Shown here: positions 53,875 to 62,805 of the stretch, in pieces
Position numbering within the stretch: position 1 is the stretch's first letter
Layout: each line of letters begins with the position of its first letter
Assembly (NCBI RefSeq): GCF_009192725.1
Contig: NZ_VOHR01000001.1
Span: 1 to 64,000 of the forward strand
DNA length: 64,000 nt
Direction: 5' to 3'
DNA from: Segeticoccus rhizosphaerae
GTDB lineage: Bacteria > Actinomycetota > Actinomycetes > Actinomycetales > Dermatophilaceae
Notes under the pieces: model-generated
Told to the model about the DNA's origin: nothing
What the model saw: only the letters and a program-made list of their open reading frames with translations
Databases searched by the model: none
Made by a program: the position numbers and the translations under genes

Positions 53875-54213
53875 TCAGCGCGCCACCACCGGGCGGACCT
53901 CGACCACCCCGCCGAAACGGACGATGGGGACGGCGGCTGCCAGCTCGAGGGCCTCGTCCAGGTCGGCCGCCTCGACCAGTACCAGGCCGCCCAGCACCTC
54001 TTTGGTGTTCGCGAACGGGCCATCGGTGACCAGGGTGCGGCCTGCATGCGCGCGCACACTCGTGGCCGATTCCACCGGAGCAAGCTGGGCGCCGACCACG
54101 AGCCGGGGGTCGTGGAGCAGCTCCGAGAAGTCAGCCCGGGCCACATCGCGGTCCGCCGCCGACAACGCCTCTCCCGCGCCAGGCTCGGAGTAGAACATCA
54201 AGGCGTACTGCAT
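53875..54213 (-). CDS. YCII-related DGPF-domain protein
   Basis: This 112-residue protein has the YciI-like fold and the sequence VTDGPFANTKEVLGG, the DGPF motif of proteins that accompany ECF42 sigma factors. ECF42 factors activate the gene for their DGPF partner in Streptomyces. The ATG at 54213 has AGGAGG upstream. It is the first gene of a two-gene operon with the sigma factor, 14 bases apart. The biochemical activity is unknown. Confidence 0.85.
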   Translation of the reverse strand: MQYALMFYSEPGAGEALSAADRDVARADFSELLHDPRLVVGAQLAPVESATSVRAHAGRTLVTDGPFANTKEVLGGLVLVEAADLDEALELAAAVPIVRFGGVVEVRPVVAR

Positions 54214-54351
54214 GGGAACCTCCTGAGGGAGTGGACTCTCACCAGGACGACGAACAAGCCGTCGCGCGCGGGACACCAACCCGGGAACGCAGTTTCTGAA
54301 CGTCCCGAAGCTACTCCGCTCCGTCCACGGTGCCGAGCCCCATTCCGCGGC

Positions 54352-55500
54352 TCACACGCCGCCGTTCCGCCACCGTCCGGTGCCGGACGGTGGTTGCCAG
54401 GACAACACCGGCTTCAGAGAACGGAACACGGCGCGATCCGGCGTGCACCGCATGACGGCATCGCGCACGGCGACGACGGGGGCCGACTGGAGCTGGGCGA
54501 TGACACCGATGAGTCGGGAGCGCCGGGCGACCGACTGGGTTCTGGTCCGGCGCTGCCGGTCGTAGGCGGCCAGCGCGGCCGGGATGCTGGGTGCCGCATT
54601 GAGCACGGCCGCCAAGGTGACCGCATCCTCGATCCCTTGCCCCGCTCCCTGCCCCAGGTTCGGTGCCATGCCGTGTGCGGCATCGCCGATGAGCCCGACG
54701 CGGCCTGACACGTATGTCGACAGCGGGGGCAGTTCGTACAGATCGTGGTGGAGCACGACCTCGGGCGGCACGGCCCGGAGCAGCTGTGGGACGGGTGCGT
54801 GCCAACCGCTGAAGCGCTCAGCCACCTGCGACAGGGCCTGCGGAACCTGTCCGGCAGGCGTGTTGACGACGGCGAAGCAGTAGACGCGACCGTCCGGCAG
54901 CGGTGCCCACCCGAACCGCAGGCCACGCCCCCACATCTCTCCGTCCTCGTCGATGTCGGTCGGGTCGGTGAGCATCCGGTAGGTGCTGTAGCCGAGGTAG
55001 CGTGGGCGTCGCGCCTGCCGCCACAACCCCGTCCGCACCGTGCTGTTGATGCCGTCCGCGCCGACCACCAGGTCGGCCCCGGTCGTGCCCGCCGAGTGCG
55101 CGACGGACCCGTCCGACTGCACTGCCTTCACGACAACGCCGCGTCGCAGCGTGACCGGCGCCGGCAGCGCGCCCACCAGGACATCGAGCAGCTCGGCGCG
55201 GTGAATTATCAGCAGCGGTCCGAAGAGTCGCTCTGTCTCGGCAAGGTCGGTCGTCGACAACGCCCGCCCGCTGACGTCCCGGATGACCGGCCTCCGCGCC
55301 ACCCGTGCACGGGCCCGCACCTGTTCGCCGACTCCGAGCTCATCGAGAGCGCGCAACGCGTTCGGCCACACCGACAGGCCCGCTCCGACCTCGCCGAACT
55401 GCCCGGCCTGCTCCATCACCGTCACCTGCGCCCCCACGCGTGCGAGCCCGATGGCCGCCGCAAGCCCGGCGATGCCGCCGCCCACGATCAGGACCCTCAT
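54352..55500 (-). CDS. FAD-dependent monooxygenase (PHBH-type)
   Basis: This 382-residue flavoprotein has the N-terminal FAD-binding GGGIAGLAAAIGLARVG motif, the DG motif LVVGADGINSTVR near residue 155 and the GDAAHGMAPNLGQGAGQGIEDA segment that closes the FAD site. It matches group A aromatic hydroxylases acting with NAD(P)H. The ATG at 55500 has GAGGAGGG upstream; the ORF continues upstream into the regulator gap and was trimmed. It diverges from a TetR gene over two operator-like repeats. The aromatic substrate is unknown. Confidence 0.87.
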   Translation of the reverse strand: MRVLIVGGGIAGLAAAIGLARVGAQVTVMEQAGQFGEVGAGLSVWPNALRALDELGVGEQVRARARVARRPVIRDVSGRALSTTDLAETERLFGPLLIIHRAELLDVLVGALPAPVTLRRGVVVKAVQSDGSVAHSAGTTGADLVVGADGINSTVRTGLWRQARRPRYLGYSTYRMLTDPTDIDEDGEMWGRGLRFGWAPLPDGRVYCFAVVNTPAGQVPQALSQVAERFSGWHAPVPQLLRAVPPEVVLHHDLYELPPLSTYVSGRVGLIGDAAHGMAPNLGQGAGQGIEDAVTLAAVLNAAPSIPAALAAYDRQRRTRTQSVARRSRLIGVIAQLQSAPVVAVRDAVMRCTPDRAVFRSLKPVLSWQPPSGTGRWRNGGV

Positions 55501-55508
55501 GTACCCTC

Positions 55509-55524
55509 CTCTACATTCGTAGAG
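55509..55524. promoter_or_regulatory. TetR-type operator, copy 1 (perfect palindrome)
   Basis: CTCTAC-ATTC-GTAGAG is a perfect 6-base palindrome in the 62-base gap between the FAD monooxygenase and TetR genes. It overlaps the monooxygenase ribosome-site region. Confidence 0.65.
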
Positions 55525-55532
55525 CATGACAT

Positions 55533-55545
55533 TACATCCGTAGAG
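55533..55545. promoter_or_regulatory. TetR-type operator, copy 2 (half-site repeat)
   Basis: TACATCCGTAGAG repeats 12 of 13 bases of the site at 55512-55524, exactly 21 bases (two DNA turns) away. The left half of the palindrome is degenerate. Confidence 0.55.
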
Positions 55546-55562
55546 GGAAGGCGGCAACGCTG

Positions 55563-56123
55563 ATGTCTCGCCGGACCACGATCACGGACGCGGCGATCGC
55601 GACCTTGGCCAGCGACGGTATGCGCGGTCTGACCCATCGCGCCGTCGACCACGCGGCGGGACTGCCCGAGGGCTCCACGTCCTACTACTTCCGCAGCCGG
55701 CTCGCCCTGCTCGAAGCCACCGTCCAACGACTGGTGGAGCTGGACGAGACCGAGGTACCGATCCTGCCCACCCCCGACCTCGACAGCTTCGCGGCGGCGA
55801 TCGCGCAGTTGCTGCACACGTGGGTGACCCGCGACCGGCAACGCCAGCTCGCCCGCTACGAACTCACCCTGGAGGCGACGCGTCGACCGGAGCTTCGGCA
55901 GGTCCTCGTGCGTAGCGGCGAGATGGTCCGCGCCGCCCTTGCCTCATTGCTCGCCGCGGTCGGGGTCCCTTCTCCCGACGCCAAGGCGCACCACCTGGCT
56001 GCGCTCCTGGACGGCCTCGTCTTCGACCAGGTGGCCGGCGCCGGCGACAGGACGCTCTCACTCCCCCAGCTCACGATGGTCATCCGCGCCGTGACAGCCG
56101 CCATGGTCGAGGTGCCTGCGTGA
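55563..56123 (+). CDS. TetR family transcriptional regulator
   Basis: This 186-residue TetR regulator has ITDAAIATLASDGMRGLTHRAVDHAAGLPEGSTSYYFRSRLALLEA as its DNA-binding domain, with the SYYF turn. The C-terminal ligand-binding helices (LLAAVGVPSPDAKAHHLAALLDGLVFDQV) are of the TetR_C_13-like type. It faces the FAD monooxygenase across two operator repeats and probably represses both genes until the monooxygenase substrate or a related compound binds. Confidence 0.88.
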   Translation: MSRRTTITDAAIATLASDGMRGLTHRAVDHAAGLPEGSTSYYFRSRLALLEATVQRLVELDETEVPILPTPDLDSFAAAIAQLLHTWVTRDRQRQLARYELTLEATRRPELRQVLVRSGEMVRAALASLLAAVGVPSPDAKAHHLAALLDGLVFDQVAGAGDRTLSLPQLTMVIRAVTAAMVEVPA

Positions 56124-56273
56124 GCTCGTGCGCCGGGCGGCACTGAACCGGCGTGGCCAGCCGGGCGGTTGCCCCGTGCCGATCGGAGCAAGAGCTTGCC
56201 GGCTCCTCTCCCGACCCGACCGGACACGCTTGACGGCAGGGGTGTCGCACGAAGGAATGGGTAGGGGGTGCAA

Positions 56274-57275
56274 ATGTCTACCACCTCTGCGCGGGAGCGC
56301 CCGCGCACCGCTCTGGTCGCCGGTGGCTCGCGTGGGCTCGGGTTGCTGGTCGCCCGCGAACTCGCCGGCCGCGGGTTGCGGACCACGATCTGTGCCCGTG
56401 ATCCGGAGGAGGTCGAGCGAGCGGTTCGGCAGCTGCGCCAGGATCATGGCCTCGAGCTGCAGGGCCTAGTGTGCGACGTCGCCGACGGTGCAGCCGTGCG
56501 CCAGATGGTCCGGGAGGTGGAGCGCGAGCACGGGGATATCGACGTCGCGATCCATGTCGCCGGGGTGATCCAGGCCGGACCGTTGACAGCGGTGACCGAG
56601 GACCTCTTCCGAGAGGCGATCGACATCATGGTCTGGGGCCCGATTCACCTCGCCCTCGCGGTGCTGCCCGGCATGCGCGAGCGAGGGTTCGGCCGCCTCG
56701 GCACGGTGACCTCCATCGGCGGCGTCGTGAGCCCTCCGCACCTGCTGCCCTATGCCACGGCAAAGTTCGGTGCAGTCGGCCTCAGCCAGGGCCTGCACGC
56801 CGACCTGGCAGGCACCGGCGTGACGGCGACGACCATCGTGCCGGGTCTGATGCGCACGGGCTCGGACCGGCACGCCCTGTTCACGGGATACCCGGCAAAG
56901 GAGTATGCGTGGTTCTCCGTCGCCGCGTCCCTGCCGCTGTTGTCCATGGACGCCGAGAGGGCGGCCCGCCTGATGGTGGACGCCGTCCTCGGCGGCAGGC
57001 CCATGGTCATCCTCACTCCCCTGGCCAAGGTCGCGACGAGGTTCGCGGGCCTCGCACCCAGCACGACCACTCGTCTGCTCAGGCTGGCGTCCCGGGCCCT
57101 GCCGACCGGATCCGGTCCCGGCGCGGTCGTCGAGGGAAGCACGGCGCGCCGACGCCTCGGCTCCGGCGTGGTGGACCGACTCACGACGCTGGGAACCCGC
57201 GCGGCACAGCGGTTCAACGAGGTGGACACCCCGGAAGGGGACGGCCGCGTCGAAAAGAGAAATCGACGCGACTAG
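56274..57275 (+). CDS. Short-chain dehydrogenase/reductase
   Basis: This 333-residue SDR has LVAGGSRGLGLLVARELA (cofactor site), HVAGV in place of NNAG, and the catalytic Ser in TSIGGVVSPPHLLPYATAKFG with YATAK. The last about 90 residues extend beyond the classical SDR length with a basic, Thr/Arg-rich tail, seen in some membrane-associated or lipid-modifying SDRs. The ATG at 56274 was chosen over GTG 56268; GGGGG lies upstream. It is alone, and convergent with the STAS gene. Confidence 0.82.
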   Translation: MSTTSARERPRTALVAGGSRGLGLLVARELAGRGLRTTICARDPEEVERAVRQLRQDHGLELQGLVCDVADGAAVRQMVREVEREHGDIDVAIHVAGVIQAGPLTAVTEDLFREAIDIMVWGPIHLALAVLPGMRERGFGRLGTVTSIGGVVSPPHLLPYATAKFGAVGLSQGLHADLAGTGVTATTIVPGLMRTGSDRHALFTGYPAKEYAWFSVAASLPLLSMDAERAARLMVDAVLGGRPMVILTPLAKVATRFAGLAPSTTTRLLRLASRALPTGSGPGAVVEGSTARRRLGSGVVDRLTTLGTRAAQRFNEVDTPEGDGRVEKRNRRD

Positions 57276-57360
57276 AGCCCTGAGCCCAGCCCCACAGCCC
57301 GCAGACGCGATAATGCCGCCCGAGCTTCCTTGCACACCAGCGCTGCTCGGCGACGCATCC

Positions 57361-57711
57361 TCAGCCCTCGACGGCCGATCCGTGGCCTCGAGCGAAGGAG
57401 GGGGTGTCCGCGGCGAGCGCCAACCGTTCTTCGGCAATCATCGGCCAGAGGTACTCCGGGACGCCCACCAGGCGCAGGTGTCCACCCAGGGTGACCGCCT
57501 GTGCGCGCGCCGCCTGCAGGATGCCCAGTCCGGCGGAGTCGACCAACTCGGCCTGGGACAGGTCGACGACGAGACGAGGAACCTCCAGGTGCATGGCTTG
57601 CAGCAGTTGCTTCAGGCAGGCGTTGGCGCTGGACGCGTCGAGGATCCCGGCGACGGCCACCTGGGTCTCGCGGCCGTCCACGTCCACATTGATGGTCAGT
57701 TCGCAGTTCAC
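57361..57711 (-). CDS. STAS domain protein (anti-sigma factor antagonist-like)
   Basis: This 116-residue protein has a STAS fold: VAGILDASSANACLKQLLQAM then LVVDLSQAELVDSAGLGILQAARAQAV, where DSAGLG carries the serine phosphorylated in SpoIIAA-type antagonists. It would bind an RsbW-like anti-sigma kinase. No kinase or sigma-B-type gene is nearby. The GTG at 57711 has GGAGG upstream. Confidence 0.8.
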   Translation of the reverse strand: MNCELTINVDVDGRETQVAVAGILDASSANACLKQLLQAMHLEVPRLVVDLSQAELVDSAGLGILQAARAQAVTLGGHLRLVGVPEYLWPMIAEERLALAADTPSFARGHGSAVEG

Positions 57712-57879
57712 GTGCGGCCTCCAGGGGCGAGGCGGACGCTGGCCAGCTGCTCGACCAACCACTTCAGCCTACGCCGATTCACGACCACCGCATCCTGACG
57801 CCGACGCGGTGACCGTTGGCGTTGTGTCCTGTTCTGGTGAGGGGCGATTCGGTACCGATTCACCGGACATCCGAGGCGG

Positions 57880-58461
57880 TCAGCTTGTCTCCAGGTCCCG
57901 GTTGTGCCCGCATAGCACCACGGGCAGATACCGACCGGTCGAGTAGAGCGCAGCGGCGACCCGCGCCGGGCGGCCGATCCGCGACGACCCGGTCGAGACC
58001 ATCACGACCTTCCGGTCCTCGCCGTCGGGAAGCCAGTCGGTGAAGCCGAGCCCGGCCCTCGGGGAACGGAACTGCGGGCGGATGACGGGCCGGATGGACA
58101 TCGACGGCACGCCGAGGTCGTGGGACAGCTCGCCCGCCTGTCCCGGGTAGGCGCACAGGTAGAGGTCCGTGGAACGATCCCGCCAGAGGTGGTGCGCGGC
58201 GGGGTCGGTCACCAGGACCATGCTCGGCGCGCTCAGTCGTCCCTGGCGGCGCAGCCGGCCCGCGACCAGCCCGGCGAGGTGGAACGTGCTCACCACGGCG
58301 TCCCCTCCGCGGAGCAGGCGACCGAGCCTGAACGGATACTGTCCGAGCAGGTCGACGATCAACACGTCACAGCCTCACTGGCGTAGGCGTCTGCCCAGTT
58401 CCCGTGCCACACCGTCGTGCCCGGAACCCATGCTGGCGGTGAGGACGAGGACGCGAGCCAT
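57880..58461 (-). pseudogene. MGDG synthase/UgtP-like glycosyltransferase remnant
   Basis: The gene starts MARVLVLTASMGSGHDGVARELGRRL at 58461, as in the N-terminal domain of processive glycosyltransferases (PF06925) that make glycolipids. An in-frame TGA at 58375-58377 interrupts it where CGA (Arg) is expected before GCDVLIVDLL. The frame then continues through the N-terminal domain (VTDPAAHHLWRDRSTDLYLCAY, VSTGSSRIG) and stops at 57880 within HNRD. The whole C-terminal nucleotide-sugar domain is missing. Total length is about 193 residues against the usual 370 or more. It is divergent from a broken polysaccharide deacetylase gene. Confidence 0.75.
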
Positions 58462-58491
58462 ATGATGCTCGTTCCCAAAGACGGAGGGAAC

Positions 58492-58919
58492 ATGCAGGAC
58501 CGTTGCGCGTCCGCATCCCGCTGGGCAGCCGTCGGTCTCGGCGCGGCCGCGGCCGGCCAGGTCCTTCCGGCCGCCACCTGGATTCCGTCGGTCCGCCGCT
58601 TCCTTCCCGGCCTGCAAGGAAGCGGCCGCCCAGGCCATGTCGCTTTGACGCTCGACGACGGTCCGCACCCGGACACGACCCGGCCCCTGCTGGAGGTGCT
58701 GTCGCGTTGCGGGGTGCGCGCGACCTTCTTCCTGCTCGGCGAACGCGCAACGCGGGCACCGGACCTCGTCCCGGAGATCGCAGCGCGTGGCCACGAGCTC
58801 GGGGTCCACGGGTGGTCCCACGAATACACCCTCGGGCACGGTCCCCGCCCGGTCCACCTCCTGCTCAGCGCGGACGTTGCCCTACCCGGCCCGCGAGCCG
58901 CCAAACACCACCGCGACAG
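58492..58919 (+). pseudogene. NodB-type polysaccharide deacetylase remnant
   Basis: The ATG at 58492 has GGAGG upstream and begins a secreted-type protein (Ala-rich segment, then PGHVALTLDDGPHPDTTRPLLEVL), the metal-binding NodB motif 1. It continues through VRATFFLLGERATRAPDLVPEIAARGHELGVHGWSH, motif 2, and then degenerates. The C-terminal half with motifs 3-5 is absent and the open frame merely runs antisense to the DinB gene. A truncated pseudogene is the best reading. Confidence 0.7.
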
Positions 58920-58920
58920 C

Positions 58921-59439
58921 TCAGTCCTCGCCCACACTTCCGTCGATGAGCTCTCGGGCGATGTCGAGGTGGCCGGCATGGCGGGCATACTCCTGGAGCA
59001 CGTGGAAGAGGATCCACTCCAACGTCGGTGCGTCGGCGGCGGTCGGGAACCGGCCGCCGACCTGTGCCCGGGTCGCGAGCTCGTTGCCCTCGACGATCTC
59101 GCGTGTCGCCATGCCGCCCCGGTGCAGGGCGAGCAGCAGATCCGCCACCGACTCGTCCGGGCCGACTGCCCAGACCTCCGCCAAGCTCTGGTCACCCCAT
59201 GGGGACTCGACCTGCTCCCCGCGGAAGCCCCAGACCAGCCACCGGCGCTCCATGAAAACCAGGTGCTTCACCAGCTCGATGGGACTCCATCCGGACGGCA
59301 GACGGCTCTGTCTCAACTGGTGGTCGCCCAGACCTGACACCTTCGTGGAGACGACTGACCGGTAGAAGTCCAGGTAGTCGAGAAAGCGACTGGCGGTGTC
59401 AGAGAAGGAATCGTGCGGGCTGGGCAGCGGCAGACTCAT
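58921..59439 (-). CDS. DinB/DUF664 family protein (mycothiol-dependent type)
   Basis: This 172-residue protein has the four-helix DinB fold with metal-binding histidines: LVKHLVFMERRWLV in the second helix and HVLQEYARHAGHLDIARELIDG near the C-terminus, typical of DUF664. Relatives in actinobacteria are mycothiol-dependent enzymes or thiol S-transferases. The start at 59439 has no strong ribosome site. It ends next to the broken deacetylase gene. Confidence 0.82.
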   Translation of the reverse strand: MSLPLPSPHDSFSDTASRFLDYLDFYRSVVSTKVSGLGDHQLRQSRLPSGWSPIELVKHLVFMERRWLVWGFRGEQVESPWGDQSLAEVWAVGPDESVADLLLALHRGGMATREIVEGNELATRAQVGGRFPTAADAPTLEWILFHVLQEYARHAGHLDIARELIDGSVGED

Positions 59440-59607
59440 ACCCGCCAGTCTCGCAGCGAACTCAGGCGCGGAGCACGCGGCGGCGGCCGCGTCCCGCTGC
59501 GGGCCGGCCCTTCCCGCCGACGCACCGCGGGGTACCTGAACCCGACCCGCAATCGGGCTACAGTCGAAGGAGACGGGCTGACGCCCACTGGTCGAAGGGA
59601 GTCCACC

Positions 59608-60495
59608 ATGGACAAGACACCGCGCAAGGGGAGCATCGTGGTCGGGGTCGACGGCTCCGCCCTCGGCAAGATGTCACTCGAGTGGGCGGCCGCCCAGGCC
59701 GGACGCCGCCACCTGCCGATCCACCTCGTCCACGCCTTCGCTCCGGACGAGCCCTCGGCCATCTTCGGGGGCGGCGCCGACCACGACACGCTGGTCACCG
59801 CGAGCGAACGCATCCTCGAGGACGCCAGGGCCCGGATCCACACCATCGCACCGGATGTGCCCGTGACCGGCGTGAGCGCCTCGGGCTTCGCCTCCGCAGC
59901 ACTCATCCGCGCCTCGCACGAGGCCGAGCTCGTCGTGGTCGGCGCGCGCGGCCAGAGCACCCTCATGCCGAGCGCGCTGGGCTCGGTGGCCCTGCAGGTC
60001 GCCGAGCACGCCCACTCCCCCGTGACCGTCGTGCGCCACGCCGAGGCCGACCACCTCAGCCACCGCCGCGTCGTCGTCGGGGTCGACGGCTCGCCCGACT
60101 CCCTGAGGGCCGTCGACTACGCCTACCTGCAGGCCGACCAGCGTGGCGCCGAGCTGCTGGTCCTGCACGCCTGGTGGCCCGAGCGGCGGCAGGACGTCAC
60201 GGACGTCGCCACCTCCGACTGGCCCAGCTACGAGTCCGAGCAGCAGGCTGCGGTGGCGCAGTCCCTCGCCGGCGCGGCAGCCCGCTATCCCGACGTCAAG
60301 GTCAGGCAGGAGATCGTGCGCGGCAACCCGCTCAAGCTGCTGGTCGAGAAGTCGTCCGACGCAGATCTGGTCGTCGTCGGGGCGCGCGGCACCGGTGGAT
60401 TCACCGGGCTACTGCTGGGCTCGGTCAGCAACGACGTGCTGCGCAGAGCGGCCTGCCCCGTCGCGATCGTCCGCAAGCGGCTCGTGAACCGCTGA
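59608..60495 (+). CDS. Tandem-domain universal stress protein
   Basis: This 295-residue protein has two UspA domains in tandem: IVVGVDGSALGKMSLEWA with the ATP-binding VVGARGQSTLMPSALGSVA, and VVVGVDGSPDSLRAVDYA with VVVGARGTGGFTGLLLGSVS. Both nucleotide motifs (G-x2-G-x9-G-S) are complete, so both domains can bind ATP. Such proteins are induced by starvation or hypoxia in actinobacteria. AAGGGAG precedes the ATG at 59608; the upstream extension was trimmed. It converges on the oligopeptidase gene. Confidence 0.9.
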   Translation: MDKTPRKGSIVVGVDGSALGKMSLEWAAAQAGRRHLPIHLVHAFAPDEPSAIFGGGADHDTLVTASERILEDARARIHTIAPDVPVTGVSASGFASAALIRASHEAELVVVGARGQSTLMPSALGSVALQVAEHAHSPVTVVRHAEADHLSHRRVVVGVDGSPDSLRAVDYAYLQADQRGAELLVLHAWWPERRQDVTDVATSDWPSYESEQQAAVAQSLAGAAARYPDVKVRQEIVRGNPLKLLVEKSSDADLVVVGARGTGGFTGLLLGSVSNDVLRRAACPVAIVRKRLVNR

Positions 60496-60530
60496 GTCCT
60501 TCGTCGCGGCTGCTGTGCGGCAGTCGCCGC

Positions 60531-62651
60531 TCAGGCGGCGCCGAGCTGGTCCAGCAGGAAGGCGAGCTCGAACGCCCGCTGGTGCCACGCGTCATACCGG
60601 CCGCTCTTGCCGCCGTGCCCGGCGACCATCTCGGTGCGCAACAGGATGGGCCGCTCGACCGGGTCGGACGTCACCGTCTCCCGCAGTCGGGCGACCCACT
60701 TGGCCGGCTCGACGAAGTAGACCCTCGTGTCGTTGAGGCTCGTCGTCGCCAGGATGGCCGGGTAGTCCTTCACGGCGATGTTCTCGTAGGGCGTGTAGGA
60801 CTTCATGTAGGCGTAGACCGAGGCGTCGTGCAGAGGGTCGCCCCACTCCTCCCACTCCCCGACGGTCAGGGGCAGTGACGGGTCGAGGATCGTGGTCAGC
60901 GCGTCGACGAACGGCACGCCGGCGTGCACGACCCGGAACCGGTCCGGCGCCAGGTTCGTGATGGCTCCCATCAGCAGGCCACCAGCCGAACGGCCCTCTG
61001 CGGCAAGGCGGTCCGGCGCGACCCAGCCCGAAGAAACCAGGTGGTCCGCGCACGCAACAAAGTCGGTGAACGTGTTCTTCTTGGCCTGCAGCTTGCCGCC
61101 CTCGTACCACCGGCGGCCCATCTCACCGCCGCCGCGCGGATGGGCGATGGCGAAGACCACGCCCCGGTCGAGGAGCGACAACCGCGCGATGGAGAAGCTC
61201 GGGTCGATCGAGATCTCGTAGGAGCCGTAGCCGTAGAGCAGTCCCGGGGCCGTGCCGTCCGCAGCCACATCCGCCCTGGCAACCAACGAGATCGGCACCC
61301 GCGTGCCGTCATCGGCGGTGGCCCACTCCCGGCGCTGCACATAGCGTGTCGCGTCGTAGTCGCCGAGCACCGGCTGCTGCTTGAGCAGGCTGAGCGTGCG
61401 CGCGCTCATGTCGTAGTCGTACACCGCCGTGGGCGTCACGAGCGACTCGAAGGTCACCTGCACCACGCCGCTGTCGTATGCCGGGTTGTTGCCCGTCGAG
61501 ACCGTGTAGACCGGCTCGTCGAACCCCAGATCATGGCCCGTCCCGAATCCGTTCTCACTCGCGGCGTCTCGAGGCAGGACCCGCAGCGCCGTGAGACCGT
61601 CGCGGCGCAGCGAGACGACAGCGTGGTCGGCAAACGCCTCGACGGCCACCACCCTCTCACCGGGAGTCGGGGGCACCAGTGGGGTCCAGTCCTCGCGGCT
61701 GGTCGCCTCGAGCGGTGCACTCGACAGCTCGAAGTCCGGGTCACCGGCGTTGTGCACGATGAGCAGCCGGTCACCAGCAGGCTCCACGTCGTACTCCACG
61801 CCGTGCGTCCGAGGCGCCACCACTCGAGGTTCGTCGAGCGGGCGGGACGCATCGATGAGCCGGACCTCCGACGTCGTGGTCGAGCCGCACTGGATGACCA
61901 CCCACCGGTCGTCGCGGGAGGCGCCCACGCCGACCCAGAACCGCTCGTCCGGGTCCTCGAAGACGAGCGAGTCTCCGGCGGCGTCGGTGCCGACCTCGTG
62001 GCGCCACACCTGGAAGGGCCGCCAGGCCTCGTTGACCCGGGTGTAGAACAGGTGTCGGCCGTCCTCGGACCACGCGACGCCGTAGCCGGTGTCGGTCACG
62101 GCCTCGTCGATGAGGGTGCCCTGCCCGTCCTCGCCGAACTCCTTGACCCGCAAGGTGAAGCGCTCGTCGCCCTCGAGATCCACGGCGTAGGCGAGTCGCG
62201 TGCCGTCCTGGCAGACCTCGAAGGCTCCCAGCGAGAAGAACTCGTGCCCCTCCGACTCGACGTTGCCGTCGAGCAGCACCTGCTCACCGTCGATCGCGAC
62301 ACCCGGCTCGGGACGCGGGCGGTCGGCGCCGGCGACGACCGGAAGGCGGCAGTGCGCGGCATACTGACGACCCTCGAAGGTGCGCGCGTAGTACCACCAA
62401 CCGCCCAGCCGCGCCGGGACGGACAGGTCGGTCTCGAGCGTCCGCGAGCGGATCTCCTCGAAGATCCGCTGGCGCAGTGGCTCGAGGTGCTCCGTAACGG
62501 CGTCGGCGTAGGCGTTCTCGGCCTCCAGGTGGGCGATGACCTCGGGGGCGCTCTTGTCCCTCAACCACTCGTAGGGGTCGACGAAGCGGTCGCCGTGGTG
62601 CTCGCGGACGTGGTCGACCTGTGCGGCCACGGGGGGCTTGGGTGTGCTCAC
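60531..62651 (-). CDS. ptrB: Oligopeptidase B (prolyl oligopeptidase family S9A)
   Basis: This 706-residue serine peptidase has a seven-bladed propeller domain over about residues 75-400, then an alpha/beta hydrolase domain. Catalytic residues are Ser555 in GRSAGG, Asp641 in SLNDTRV and His679 in AGHGGKSGRYD, as in oligopeptidase B, which cuts peptides after Arg or Lys in the cytoplasm. RFVDPYEWLRDKSAPEVIAHLEAEN opens the protein as expected. Length and motifs are complete. It is monocistronic. Confidence 0.93.
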   Translation of the reverse strand: MSTPKPPVAAQVDHVREHHGDRFVDPYEWLRDKSAPEVIAHLEAENAYADAVTEHLEPLRQRIFEEIRSRTLETDLSVPARLGGWWYYARTFEGRQYAAHCRLPVVAGADRPRPEPGVAIDGEQVLLDGNVESEGHEFFSLGAFEVCQDGTRLAYAVDLEGDERFTLRVKEFGEDGQGTLIDEAVTDTGYGVAWSEDGRHLFYTRVNEAWRPFQVWRHEVGTDAAGDSLVFEDPDERFWVGVGASRDDRWVVIQCGSTTTSEVRLIDASRPLDEPRVVAPRTHGVEYDVEPAGDRLLIVHNAGDPDFELSSAPLEATSREDWTPLVPPTPGERVVAVEAFADHAVVSLRRDGLTALRVLPRDAASENGFGTGHDLGFDEPVYTVSTGNNPAYDSGVVQVTFESLVTPTAVYDYDMSARTLSLLKQQPVLGDYDATRYVQRREWATADDGTRVPISLVARADVAADGTAPGLLYGYGSYEISIDPSFSIARLSLLDRGVVFAIAHPRGGGEMGRRWYEGGKLQAKKNTFTDFVACADHLVSSGWVAPDRLAAEGRSAGGLLMGAITNLAPDRFRVVHAGVPFVDALTTILDPSLPLTVGEWEEWGDPLHDASVYAYMKSYTPYENIAVKDYPAILATTSLNDTRVYFVEPAKWVARLRETVTSDPVERPILLRTEMVAGHGGKSGRYDAWHQRAFELAFLLDQLGAA

Positions 62652-62805
62652 CGGACCACGCTAACCGACGTGGCTCCCCGGCACACGGCGGCCATCGTCA
62701 CCACGGTCACCGCGACCGGGCGCGCAGCGCCCCTTGCCGTTTACCCGTGCGGCGACGATCCCAAACGCGGCTGAGCGATCACAGTCCGCGCGTTGCCCCT
62801 CGCCC

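Noticed and set aside
60924-62774. A 616-residue plus-strand frame opposite oligopeptidase B
   Set aside because: Shadow frame of ptrB without recognisable motifs or a ribosome site.
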